From assembly GCF_004348735.1 (NCBI RefSeq), contig NZ_SMKT01000018.1, positions 1 through 64,000 of the forward strand: DNA of 64,000 nucleotides. Direction: 5' to 3'. A program made the translations under genes and the position numbers. The notes under the pieces were generated by a model, which saw only the letters and a list, made by a program, of their open reading frames with translations, had not been told where the DNA came from and made no database searches. Below, piece after piece: positions 44,861 to 53,404 of this stretch (the stretch's first letter is position 1; every line of letters starts with the position of its first letter). Source of the DNA: Actinomadura sp. KC06 (lineage in GTDB: Bacteria > Actinomycetota > Actinomycetes > Streptosporangiales > Streptosporangiaceae).

Positions 44861-46114
44861 ATGTCCGAGGTGTCCGGCCCCCGACCTGGTGAGAACCTGT
44901 ACGGAGACGAAGCAGCCGATGCGCCCGGAACGGATGCGGTCGGCGTCGGCAGGTCGGTCGTCACCGCCGAATCCGACCCGAGCGAGATGAGCGAGTTCGC
45001 GATTCTGCCCAAGGACGCCTACACGAGTGAGGAGTACCTGGGCGTCGAGAACAGGCGGCTGTTCAGCGTGTCCTGGATGTTCGCCGCGTTCGTGCGCGAC
45101 GTCGCCGAACCCGGCGACGTCGTCCCGGCCATGGTGCAGGGCGTACCGATATTCGTCGTCCGCGATGAGGACGGATCGCTCAAGGCATTCCACAACGTCT
45201 GCAGCCATCGCGGCAGCCAGTTGGTGTGCGAACCGCAAAAGGGCCAGAAGACGATCGTGTGCCCTTACCACGCGTGGACCTACAAGCTCGGCGGCGAGCT
45301 GGCCTGGACGAAGCATTTCGCCGGCGTCAACGCCACGGAGCTGCCGGACCGCCAGCAGAACAAGCTGGGGCTCAAGCAGATAGCCGTGACCGAGTGGCTG
45401 GACTTCGTCTTCGTCAATTTCTCCGCGATGCCCGAGCCGTTCGAGAACTCCATCGCCGAACTCCGGGCACGCTGGGCCGATTATGATCTCAGCGTCATGA
45501 GGCACGGGGCCTCGCTGACCTATGACTTCAAGGCCAACTGGAAGCTCATCGTGGAGAACTTCCTCGAGAGCTACCACGTCCCCTTCATCCACAAGACCCT
45601 GAACACCTACTCGCCGTTCTCCCAGCGCTACCAGGTGAAGCTGAGCGACCGGCTGATGGGCATCGGCACCGGTCTTTACGAGCCCGACTCCATCAACGGT
45701 CTGAGCCTGCCCAAGTGGCCCCTCAAAGGCGGCGCGGACACCGTGCGCGCCGAGTACTTCAGCGTGTACCCGACCTTCCTGATCGGCGTCATGCCCGATC
45801 ACCTCTTCGCCTGGATTCTGGAACCCATCAGCGCGGGACGGACGATCGAGCACCTCAATTTCTATTTCGTCGGCGAAGAGGGCGCCTACGCGGAGGAGTA
45901 CGCACCGCACCGCAGGCAGACCCTGGACAACTGGAAACAGGTCAACGACGAGGATTGGGAGATCATCCAGCGGATGCATGCGGGAATGCAGTCACCGGCC
46001 TTCCCCCACCCGCTGCTCTCCCGAGAGATGGAGCGCAATATCAACGCGTTCCAGACACTCATCAGGACACATGTGGGCCTGCCTGGCGAGGCCAAGACGA
46101 CGCTGGTGTCCTGA
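44861..46114 (+). CDS. Rieske non-heme iron oxygenase, alpha (catalytic) subunit
   Basis: A 417-residue ring-hydroxylating/demethylating-type oxygenase. The Rieske [2Fe-2S] ligands are Cys114-x-His116 (CSHRG) and Cys134-x2-His137 (CPYHAW). The mononuclear iron site is ENFLESYHVPFIH with His239 and His244, and the bridging region DEDWEIIQRMHAG lies near the C-terminus. The sequence style is closest to choline/glycine-betaine monooxygenase-like alpha subunits, which act without a beta subunit. It would hydroxylate or oxidatively demethylate a small substrate using electrons from the ferredoxin and reductase encoded at the end of the same operon. The N-terminal 35 residues are an acidic, Gly-rich extension. 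Confidence 0.92.
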   Translation: MSEVSGPRPGENLYGDEAADAPGTDAVGVGRSVVTAESDPSEMSEFAILPKDAYTSEEYLGVENRRLFSVSWMFAAFVRDVAEPGDVVPAMVQGVPIFVVRDEDGSLKAFHNVCSHRGSQLVCEPQKGQKTIVCPYHAWTYKLGGELAWTKHFAGVNATELPDRQQNKLGLKQIAVTEWLDFVFVNFSAMPEPFENSIAELRARWADYDLSVMRHGASLTYDFKANWKLIVENFLESYHVPFIHKTLNTYSPFSQRYQVKLSDRLMGIGTGLYEPDSINGLSLPKWPLKGGADTVRAEYFSVYPTFLIGVMPDHLFAWILEPISAGRTIEHLNFYFVGEEGAYAEEYAPHRRQTLDNWKQVNDEDWEIIQRMHAGMQSPAFPHPLLSREMERNINAFQTLIRTHVGLPGEAKTTLVS

Positions 46115-46150
46115 CGAGTTCAGCGTCCACTCCCATCGCGAAAGGAACCC

Positions 46151-46831
46151 ATGAGCGGCGCGTCCTTCAAGTCCACGGACATCGATGCGAATCACGACGT
46201 CAGTCTGGAGAACATCAAGGCATCACATGCGCTCTCCGGCGATGTGAGCGCCCTGGACGCCTACTACCAGGACTGGGCGGAAACCTATGATGCCGACGTT
46301 TCAGCCGAAGGATACGTCGGCCCCGCCTTCACCGCGCATCTGGCCGCGGCGGCCGTCGCCGACGCCGGGATGGAGCCTTCCGACGTCACCGTGCTGGACG
46401 CGGGCTGCGGCACCGGCCTGGTCGGCGCCGAGCTGGCCAGGTCCGGCTTCGGCGCGGTGGACGGGGTCGACCTCAGCCGGCCGATGGTCGAGAAGGCCCA
46501 GGCCACCGGGTTCTACCGGAACCTCGTCGGCGGCGTGGACCTCAGCGAGCCCATCGACTGCGTGGAGGACGAGCACTACGACCTGGTGACCTGCTGCGGA
46601 GTGTTCACCGTCGGGCACGTCGAGGCCGAGGCGCTCGACCACATCGTCGCACCCGCCCGCGCCGGCGCGTTTCTGGTGATCAGCACTAGGAACAGTTACC
46701 TGCGCGAATCACGATTCACACAGCATGTGGACGAACTCGTCGGCGACGGCAAACTCGAATTGCTGAAGGCCGACGACGACGGGCCCTACATCGACGAGGA
46801 AGGCGCCACCTACTGGGTCCTGCGGAAGTAG
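46151..46831 (+). CDS. Class I SAM-dependent methyltransferase
   Basis: A 226-residue methyltransferase. SAM motif I is VLDAGCGTGLVGAEL at about residues 78-92, motif II is GVDLSRPMVEKA, and later YDLVTCCGVF. The N-terminal YYQDWAETYDADV resembles METTL27-like small-molecule methyltransferases. AAAGGAA precedes ATG 46151. The acceptor is unknown; a product or substrate of the neighbouring Rieske enzyme is likely, by operon context. Confidence 0.88.
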   Translation: MSGASFKSTDIDANHDVSLENIKASHALSGDVSALDAYYQDWAETYDADVSAEGYVGPAFTAHLAAAAVADAGMEPSDVTVLDAGCGTGLVGAELARSGFGAVDGVDLSRPMVEKAQATGFYRNLVGGVDLSEPIDCVEDEHYDLVTCCGVFTVGHVEAEALDHIVAPARAGAFLVISTRNSYLRESRFTQHVDELVGDGKLELLKADDDGPYIDEEGATYWVLRK

Positions 46832-46867
46832 CAGGGAACAAAACAGGGAACAAGGGGGTCGATCTCC

Positions 46868-48067
46868 ATGCTCCGCGAGAGCTCGGGAGGGTTTCGCGGC
46901 CGGTGGGGCATGGTCTGCGCGGGCACGGCACTGATCGGCACCTGCTATGGATTCGCCCGTTTCGCCTACGGGCTGTTCGCACCCGAGTTCAACGAGACCT
47001 TCGCCATCTCATCGACGATTTCGGGGATCATCGGCTCCGGTAGCTATATCGGCTACTGCGTGGCGATCGTCCTCAGCCTGATTCTGACCGAGCGGGTCGG
47101 CGCCCGGCGGGTCGGGGTCGGCGCGGGCGTGGTGGCGACGATCGGGACGGCGACGGTGGCACTGGCGCCATCGTCCCTCGTCCTGGCCGCAGGCGTGCTC
47201 GTCGCGGGATCGAGCACCGGGATCGCCTCGCCTCCGATGGCCGCGGCCGTCAGCCGCTGGGTGCGCGAAGGGGTCCGGGACCGTGCACAGAGCGTGGTCA
47301 ACGCGGGCACCGGGATCGGTGTTCTGGTGTCCGGGCCCATAGCCCTGGTGCTCATCGACCAGTGGCGATGGGCGTGGGGCGTCTTCTCCCTGCTCGCTGC
47401 CGCGGTCACGCTGTGGATCTGGCTGACCGTCCCGCACACCACGTCGGAGGGCCGCGGTCCGGCCGGTGAGCGCGGGTTCGTCCCGGGAACGGCGCTCCTC
47501 CTCCTCGGTGCGTTCCTCATGGGCCTGAGCAGCGTGGCCATGTGGACGTTCGGCCGTGACCTGATCACCAGCGAGGGCGGCGCCGGACCGGTGGTGTCCA
47601 CCTCGATGTGGACGGTGCTCGGCGCGGCCGGGTTCGTCGGCGCGCTCAGCGGCGATCTGATCGCGCGTTCCGGCCTCGCCCGGTCGTGGACGATGGTCAT
47701 GATCGCCATCGGTGGCGCCACCGCCCTCCTCGGACTCGCGCCGGCGTCGGCTCCGGTCGCGTTCCTCGCCGGCGGGGTCTTCGGCGCGGCCTATGTGGGC
47801 TTGTGCGGTCTGGTGCTGCTCTGGAGCACCTCGCTCTACCCCGAACGCGCGTCGTTCGGCGTGGGTGTCTCGTTCATGATGATCGCGGTCGGACAGACGG
47901 TGGGGGCGCCGCTGGCCGGGGCCCTGACCGACGCCGCGGGCGGTGTCACCGCGTTCTACGCGTGCGCCGCCGTCGGGCTCCTCGGATCACTCGTGCGGCC
48001 GGGGACGAAGCCGGACGGTGCGTCCGACACGCCCGCGCCCATCGTCGCCGCCCACCGGAGGGACTGA
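46868..48067 (+). CDS. MFS transporter (YbfB/YjiJ-like)
   Basis: A 399-residue permease with 12 predicted helices, starting with a short Arg-rich N-terminus and GTCYGFARFAYGLF, typical of the YbfB/YjiJ group. The cytoplasmic loop between helices 2 and 3 has the MFS motif as TERVGARRVGVG. It probably exports the operon's product or imports its substrate. The next gene begins one base after its stop. Confidence 0.87.
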   Translation: MLRESSGGFRGRWGMVCAGTALIGTCYGFARFAYGLFAPEFNETFAISSTISGIIGSGSYIGYCVAIVLSLILTERVGARRVGVGAGVVATIGTATVALAPSSLVLAAGVLVAGSSTGIASPPMAAAVSRWVREGVRDRAQSVVNAGTGIGVLVSGPIALVLIDQWRWAWGVFSLLAAAVTLWIWLTVPHTTSEGRGPAGERGFVPGTALLLLGAFLMGLSSVAMWTFGRDLITSEGGAGPVVSTSMWTVLGAAGFVGALSGDLIARSGLARSWTMVMIAIGGATALLGLAPASAPVAFLAGGVFGAAYVGLCGLVLLWSTSLYPERASFGVGVSFMMIAVGQTVGAPLAGALTDAAGGVTAFYACAAVGLLGSLVRPGTKPDGASDTPAPIVAAHRRD

Positions 48068-48068
48068 C

Positions 48069-49079
48069 ATGCGCGGTGTCGTGCTGACCGGATTCGGCGG
48101 GCTCGACAAGGTGGAGTACCGCGACGACCTGCCAGACCCACGTCCCGCCGCGGACGAGGTGGTGGTGCGCGTCGCGGCCGCATGCCTCAACAACACCGAC
48201 GTGTGGACGCGCCAGGGGGCCTACAGCGCTGGCGACGAGCCCACCGGCTGGTCGGGCGAGCCGATCTCGTTCCCCCGGATCCAAGGCGCGGACGTGGCCG
48301 GCCATATCCACGAAGCCGGCTTCGGCGTGCCGGACTCCCGCCGGGGAGAACGCGTCCTGATCGATCCGATGGTCTACACGGGCGGTGAGCGCGAGCTGGT
48401 CCGGCCGCGGTATCTGGGCAGCGAGATCGACGGTGGATACGCCGAATTCGTGGCCGTGCCCGCGAGTAACGCGCACCGGATCGAAAGGCGATGCGGCGAC
48501 GCGGAACTCGCCACCTTCCCCACCGCGTACCTCACGGCGCTCAGAATGCTCGAACGCGCGCGGGTGACGCGGGGAGAGACGACTCTGATCACCGGAGCGT
48601 CCGGCGGGGTCGGGTCCGCGCTCGTCCAGCTGTGCCGGGTGCGCGGCGCGCGGACCGTCGCCGTGACCTCGCCGGGAAAGGTGGAGCAGGTCGCCCGGCT
48701 CGGCGCGGACACCGTGCTGACCCGCGACGAGCTGCGTGCCGCCGGACCGGTCGACGTCGTCGCCGATGTGGTGGGAGGCCCGCTCTTGCGTGAGCTGCTC
48801 GACGAGATCATCCGCCCGCTCGGCCGGTATGTGACCGCCGGGGCCATCGCCGGCCCGCTCGTCGAACTCGATCTGCGGAGGCTCTACCTCAAGCAGATCG
48901 AACTCATCGGTTCGTCCTTCGGCTCGCATGAAGATTTCTCCCGGCTGGTCGAATTGATTGAGAACGGCTCCCTCCGGCCACTGCTCGCGCACACCTATCC
49001 GCTGGCCGAATTCGTCAGAGCACAGCAACACTTCATGCGCAAGGACTTCGTCGGAAACATCGCGCTGGAAATGGGGTGA
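48069..49079 (+). CDS. MDR-family NAD(P)H quinone oxidoreductase/alcohol dehydrogenase
   Basis: A 336-residue medium-chain dehydrogenase. The GroES-like N-terminal half has CLNNTDVWTRQG and GADVAGHI. The NADPH fold has TGASGGVGSALVQL. The four structural-zinc cysteines of alcohol dehydrogenases are absent, so it is likelier a zinc-free quinone/enone reductase. Its substrate is presumably an intermediate of the Rieske operon. Confidence 0.85.
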   Translation: MRGVVLTGFGGLDKVEYRDDLPDPRPAADEVVVRVAAACLNNTDVWTRQGAYSAGDEPTGWSGEPISFPRIQGADVAGHIHEAGFGVPDSRRGERVLIDPMVYTGGERELVRPRYLGSEIDGGYAEFVAVPASNAHRIERRCGDAELATFPTAYLTALRMLERARVTRGETTLITGASGGVGSALVQLCRVRGARTVAVTSPGKVEQVARLGADTVLTRDELRAAGPVDVVADVVGGPLLRELLDEIIRPLGRYVTAGAIAGPLVELDLRRLYLKQIELIGSSFGSHEDFSRLVELIENGSLRPLLAHTYPLAEFVRAQQHFMRKDFVGNIALEMG

Positions 49080-49130
49080 GGAGTTGCCTCGACCACTGCA
49101 CTCGATCGACAGACCCGAATGGAGGATGGG

Positions 49131-49322
49131 ATGCGAATCGTGGTCGACTGGAATCGCTGCCAAGGAATCGGCATGTGCGAATCCATCATGCCGGACGTAT
49201 TCGAGGTGGACCAGGACGGGCAGTTGACCCTGCACACCGACACCGTCATGGAGGGCAAGGAGGCGGAAGCGGCCGAGGCCGTGGCCGCCTGTCCGAGCGA
49301 AGCCCTCTCCCTCGAGGACTGA
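49131..49322 (+). CDS. [3Fe-4S] ferredoxin
   Basis: A 63-residue ferredoxin. The cluster ligands are in CQGIGMC (the middle Cys of a 4Fe motif is replaced by Ile) and in ACPSEAL, giving three cysteines and so a [3Fe-4S] cluster, as in actinomycete P450 ferredoxins. ATG 49131 has GGAGG five bases upstream; the in-frame ATG at 49119 overlaps that site and is rejected. It lies five bases before the reductase gene and should carry electrons from it to the Rieske oxygenase. Confidence 0.92.
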   Translation: MRIVVDWNRCQGIGMCESIMPDVFEVDQDGQLTLHTDTVMEGKEAEAAEAVAACPSEALSLED

Positions 49323-49327
49323 TCCTC

Positions 49328-50557
49328 ATGACCGGGACGCTGGTCGTTGTCGGCGCGTCGCTCGCCGGCCTGCGGGCGGTGGAGGCGGTGCGCGCCGACG
49401 GATGGGACGGCCCGATCTCGCTGGTGGGTGCGGAGGAACATCTGCCGTACGACCGGCCGCCGCTGACCAAGGACTATCTGTGCGCCGACGAATGCCCCGA
49501 CACGACCTACCGCGGCAGCGCCAGACTCGCGGACGAATTCGGTGTCACGCTGCATCTCGGAGAGCCCGCGACCGCTCTCGACGTCGACGAAGGAACCGTG
49601 GTCGTCGGCGACCGTCCGATGCGCTACGACGCCCTGGTTCTGGCGACCGGATCCTATGCGAGATCATTCCCGGGTACCGGGAACCTGGACGGCGTCTTCA
49701 CGATACGGACGCTGGACGACGCTCGTGCCCTGCGCGGCGCTCTGCGTGTCGGCTCGCCGAAACTGACCGTCATAGGCGCCGGTTTCATCGGCTCGGAAGT
49801 GGCCTCGGTGGGCCGGGAACTGGGCCTCGATGTCACGGTGGTGGAAAGGGCGCCGACACCTCTGGCGGGTGCGATCGGTGAGCGCATGGGGCAGGCGCTC
49901 ACAGAGATTCACCGGCGCAATGGCACAAAAGTGATCACCGGGGTGGGCGTCGATGGAATCGTCGGCGACACCCGCGTCCGCGCGGTCCGGCTCGCGGACG
50001 GACGGGACGTCCAGACCGACGTCCTCGTCGCGGGCGTGGGCGCGGCGCCTTGCACGGAATGGCTGGACGGCGCCGGACTGACCGTCGAGGACGGGGTGGT
50101 GGCCGACGCGACCTTGGCCGCGGCGCCCGGCGTCTACGTCGCGGGCGATATCGCACGCTGGCCCAACGCCCTGTTCGACGACGTCCTGGACGGCCCGATG
50201 CGCCTCCAGCACTGGACGTCCGCGGCCGAACAGGGGGCACGTGCCGCTCGCAACGCCGTGGCGCCGTCCCGTGCGCAGCCCTATCAGACGATCCCGTACT
50301 TCTGGTCGGACTGGTATTCGAGCCGCATCCAATTCGTGGGAGTGCCCGATTCGGATCGCCACGACGTGGAAACAAGTGTCGTGGCGGGTGACCACACCGG
50401 CGGCGGTCCGTTCACGGCCCTCTATTGCGCGAACGATCGAATCATCGGCGCGCTGGCCGTGGACATGAGAGCCGAAGCGATGAAGTATCGCCGCCTGATA
50501 GCCCAGAACACCGGTCGGACGGCCGCTCTGGAGTTCGCCGAAAGCCGGCGCCGATGA
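49328..50557 (+). CDS. FAD/NAD(P)H ferredoxin reductase (BphA4-like)
   Basis: A 409-residue reductase. FAD motif VVVGASLAGLRAVEAV, PYDRPPLTKDYL, NAD motif VIGAGFIGSEVASV, and YVAGDIARWPN with LQHWTSAAEQG are all classical for oxygenase-coupled ferredoxin reductases. It passes NAD(P)H electrons to the ferredoxin just upstream, completing a three-component oxygenase system in one operon. A strong hairpin follows 23 bp after the stop. Confidence 0.93.
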   Translation: MTGTLVVVGASLAGLRAVEAVRADGWDGPISLVGAEEHLPYDRPPLTKDYLCADECPDTTYRGSARLADEFGVTLHLGEPATALDVDEGTVVVGDRPMRYDALVLATGSYARSFPGTGNLDGVFTIRTLDDARALRGALRVGSPKLTVIGAGFIGSEVASVGRELGLDVTVVERAPTPLAGAIGERMGQALTEIHRRNGTKVITGVGVDGIVGDTRVRAVRLADGRDVQTDVLVAGVGAAPCTEWLDGAGLTVEDGVVADATLAAAPGVYVAGDIARWPNALFDDVLDGPMRLQHWTSAAEQGARAARNAVAPSRAQPYQTIPYFWSDWYSSRIQFVGVPDSDRHDVETSVVAGDHTGGGPFTALYCANDRIIGALAVDMRAEAMKYRRLIAQNTGRTAALEFAESRRR

Positions 50558-50580
50558 CCGGGCCGCTCGCCGGGCGTCGG

Positions 50581-50611
50581 CGGGCGTCGCATCGACCCGG
50601 TGCGACGCCCG
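50581..50611. terminator. Bidirectional 11-bp hairpin terminator
   Basis: CGGGCGTCGCA and TGCGACGCCCG pair perfectly around a nine-base loop, between the convergent ferredoxin reductase and ABC permease genes. It closes the Rieske operon on the right. Confidence 0.75.
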
Positions 50612-50650
50612 CGTACGGTCCCGACACGGCCGCCCGGAGGTCAGGGGCCG

Positions 50651-51481
50651 TCAGCGGCTGAGGCGCTGGTAGCGGCGGACGGCGAGCGGCAGGAAGATCG
50701 CCGTGAGGACGATCGGCCAGACGATCGCCATCAGCATGGCGTGCTGCTCGATCCAGGTGTCGCCGACGGCGGCCGGGTTGCCGAACAGCTCGCGGGACGC
50801 GGTCACGGTGGCGGAGACCGGGTTCCACATCGCGATCGTGCCCAGCCAGTCCGGCATGAGGGACGGCGCCACGAACGCGCTGGAGATCATCGCGAACGGG
50901 AACGCGACCGCGAACAGGCTTCCGGCGGCCTCCTCGTTGGGCACCAGGAGGCCCAGCAGGACGCCGATCCAGATCAGCGCGAACCGCAGCAGCAGGAGGA
51001 GCCCGAAGGCGGCGAGGGTGTCGAGCACGCCGCCGCTGGAGCGCCAGCCGATCGCCAGCGCGGTCAGCGCGAGGACGACGAGGTCGAGGGACGCGCCGAT
51101 CAGGTCGCCGACGCCGCGTCCGGTGACGACGGCGGACGGCGACATCGGCATCGACCGGAACCGGTCGGTGACGCCGCGGGCGCTGTCGTAGACGACGACG
51201 TACGCGGTGTTCATGAAGCCCATCGCCATCGTCATGCCGAACATGCCCGGCATGAGGAACTCCTGGTAGTCGCCGCCGCCGGGGACCGACATCGCGCTGC
51301 CGAACACGTAGCCGAACAGCAGGACGGAGACGATGGGGAAGCCGAGCTGCCAGGCGATGTTGCTCGGCTGCCGGACGTAGTGGGTCAGGCCGCGCAGGAC
51401 GATCGTCCAGCAGTCGGCCGCCGCCCAGTAGAGCCGCGTGCCGAGCGCGTCATCGTCGGCGGTCTTGGCCTGGGCGTTCAC
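50651..51481 (-). CDS. ABC-2 type transporter permease (DrrB-like)
   Basis: A 276-residue permease with six membrane helices and the ABC-2 signature region ([28 protein letters not shown]). GTG 51481 overlaps the ATPase stop by four bases, so the pair is translationally coupled. DrrAB-type exporters pump drugs or lipids out of the cell. The substrate here is unknown. Confidence 0.9.
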   Translation of the reverse strand: MNAQAKTADDDALGTRLYWAAADCWTIVLRGLTHYVRQPSNIAWQLGFPIVSVLLFGYVFGSAMSVPGGGDYQEFLMPGMFGMTMAMGFMNTAYVVVYDSARGVTDRFRSMPMSPSAVVTGRGVGDLIGASLDLVVLALTALAIGWRSSGGVLDTLAAFGLLLLLRFALIWIGVLLGLLVPNEEAAGSLFAVAFPFAMISSAFVAPSLMPDWLGTIAMWNPVSATVTASRELFGNPAAVGDTWIEQHAMLMAIVWPIVLTAIFLPLAVRRYQRLSR

Positions 51482-52476
51482 GCCTTCACCTTCTCCTTCT
51501 TCTTCGGAGCCTTCTTCGGGGCGTCGTCCTCGCTCTCGGCGCGGTGGCCGGTGAGGCGCAGGAACACCTCGTCGAGGGTAGGACGGCGCAGCCCGATGTC
51601 GTCGACGCCGATGCCGTCGTCCTGGAGGGTGCGGGCGACCTCGGTCAGCGCGGCGACCCGTTCGGTGACGGGGGCGTGCACCCGCGCCGCCGTCTGGTCG
51701 ATCTCCGGTTCGGCGGACGCGACGCGGGCGACGACCGCCGCCGCGGCGGACAGGTTGGCGGGGTCGCTGACCACGACCTCGATCCGGTCGCCGCCGATCA
51801 GCCGCTTCAGCGACTCGGGCGGGCCGTCCGCGATGACCTTGCCCCGGTCGAGGACGGCGATCCGGTCGGCGAGCTGGTCGGCCTCGTCCAGGTACTGGGT
51901 GGTCAGCAGGACGGTCGTGCCCTGCGCGACGAGCGACCGGACCGAGGCCCAGACCTCGTTGCGGCCGCGCGGGTCGAGGCCGGTGGTCGGCTCGTCCAGG
52001 AACAGGACGTCCGGCGCGAAGATCATGCTGGCCGCGAGGTCGAGGCGGCGGCGCATCCCGCCGCTGTACTCCTTGAGGCCCTTGTCGGCGGCGTCGAGCA
52101 GGTCGAAGCGCTCCAGCAGCTCTTCGGCCCGTTCGGCGGCGCGCTTCTTGCCCAGGTGGAACAGCCGGCCGAACATGCGCAGGTTCTGCCGTCCGGTCAG
52201 GACCTCGTCCACCGCCGCGTGCTGGCCCGCCAGCCCGATCCGGCGGCGCACCTGCCGGGGCCGGGTGGCGACGTCCAGCCCGGCGACCTCGGCGCGGCCG
52301 CCGTCCAGCCGGACGAGCGTGGTCAGGATGCGCACGGCGGTCGTCTTCCCGGCCCCGTTCGGGCCGAGCAGGCCGTAGACCATGCCGTTCGGCACGGCCA
52401 GGTCGAAGCCGTCCAGTGCCCGTTTCTCTCCGTAGATCTTGCGGACCCCCTCGGCGAGGATCGCGTTGTCCGGCAT
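51478..52476 (-). CDS. ABC transporter ATP-binding protein (DrrA-like)
   Basis: A 332-residue ATPase. Walker [15 protein letters not shown], signature [13 protein letters not shown], Walker [14 protein letters not shown], and the C-terminal DrrA-type domain ending in a Lys-rich tail ([12 protein letters not shown]). It energises the permease encoded downstream. It is divergent from a TetR regulator across a compact operator, so expression is probably inducible by the transported compound. Confidence 0.93.
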   Translation of the reverse strand: MPDNAILAEGVRKIYGEKRALDGFDLAVPNGMVYGLLGPNGAGKTTAVRILTTLVRLDGGRAEVAGLDVATRPRQVRRRIGLAGQHAAVDEVLTGRQNLRMFGRLFHLGKKRAAERAEELLERFDLLDAADKGLKEYSGGMRRRLDLAASMIFAPDVLFLDEPTTGLDPRGRNEVWASVRSLVAQGTTVLLTTQYLDEADQLADRIAVLDRGKVIADGPPESLKRLIGGDRIEVVVSDPANLSAAAAVVARVASAEPEIDQTAARVHAPVTERVAALTEVARTLQDDGIGVDDIGLRRPTLDEVFLRLTGHRAESEDDAPKKAPKKKEKVKA

Positions 52477-52491
52477 GCCGCCTCCTAGTTC

Positions 52492-52526
52492 GCGTATGCC
52501 CTACGCAAATTAGCGTACACTATACT
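52492..52526 (+). promoter_or_regulatory. Three-half-site TetR operator with -10 TATACT
   Basis: Half-sites alternate as GCGTA (52492-52496), TACGC (52502-52506) and GCGTA (52513-52517), giving two overlapping palindromes with five- and six-base spacers. TATACT at 52521-52526 is a good -10 for the rightward TetR gene. The locally AT-rich 20 bp also covers the start side of the leftward exporter operon. Binding of the TetR protein here would shut both. Confidence 0.75.
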
Positions 52527-52608
52527 CGAAGTGAAGCCGGACCCGCGCGATAGCGTCGTGTCCGGACGCCGGCGGGCGGCGCCGGACATGGGAAGAGCAG
52601 GACGGACG

Positions 52609-53397
52609 ATGGCAACGGAGCACGGCGACGACCGCGATCTCGGACGCAGCCTGAAGCTGCTGTGGGGTGACCGGACCCGGCCGCCGCGCGGCCGCCCGCC
52701 CGGGCTCAGCCTCGACCGGATCGTCACGGCGGCCGTCGAGGTCGCCGACGAGCTCGCCCTCACCGACGGGATCGAGGCGATGTCGATGCGCTGCATCGCG
52801 ACCCATCTGGGCGTCGGCACGATGACGCTGTACCGCTACGTCCCGGGCAAGAGCGAGCTGCTCGACCTCATGCTCGACCGCGTCATCGAGTTCCCCGAAG
52901 AGGACCCGGAGCAGTGCGCGGACGACGGGCGCGGCTGGCGCGAGATCATGGCGGCCGACGCCCGCGGCCACTGGCGGCTCTGCATGGACCATCCCTGGTA
53001 CCCGTTCGTGGACCAGAGCCGTCCGCTGCTCGGCCCGAACTCCCTGCGCGGGCTGGACCAGCTCCTCGGCCAGCTGCGCCCCTTCGGGGCCGACGACCGG
53101 ACGCTGATGATGATGATCGGCGTCCAGTACGACTATGTGCACGGCGTCGCGCGCAGCCACATCAACGAGCTCCGCGCCGAGGCGCGGACGGGCGTCAGCA
53201 GCGAGGAGTTCTGGCAGGAGCAGACGCCGACGCTGGAGAGCGCCCTGAACAGCGGCGCGTTCCCGAACATGGCCAGCCTGGACGAGAAGACCTTCGACTT
53301 CTCCTACGAGCAGCTCTTCGAGTTCGGCCTGGCCCGCATCCACGACGGTTTCGCGCCCGTCCTGGACGCGCCTTCGGGTGACGCGCCTTCCGGGTAA
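52609..53397 (+). CDS. TetR family regulator of the DrrAB-like exporter
   Basis: A 262-residue regulator with the helix-turn-helix at about residues 58-85 (MSMRCIATHLGVGTMTLYRYV) and a TetR_C_1-type C-terminal domain (GWREIMAADARGHWRLCMDHPWY shows its core). An N-terminal 35-residue basic arm (PPRGRPPGLS) precedes the DNA-binding domain. ATG 52609 has AGGA six bases upstream; ATG 52588 and 52531 are further in-frame options. It is divergent from the exporter genes it probably represses. Confidence 0.88.
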   Translation: MATEHGDDRDLGRSLKLLWGDRTRPPRGRPPGLSLDRIVTAAVEVADELALTDGIEAMSMRCIATHLGVGTMTLYRYVPGKSELLDLMLDRVIEFPEEDPEQCADDGRGWREIMAADARGHWRLCMDHPWYPFVDQSRPLLGPNSLRGLDQLLGQLRPFGADDRTLMMMIGVQYDYVHGVARSHINELRAEARTGVSSEEFWQEQTPTLESALNSGAFPNMASLDEKTFDFSYEQLFEFGLARIHDGFAPVLDAPSGDAPSG

Positions 53398-53404
53398 GGC
53401 CGAG

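Noticed and set aside
50651-53397. DrrAB/TetR genes as part of the Rieske operon
   Set aside because: They are on the opposite strand, behind a strong terminator, and have their own operator.
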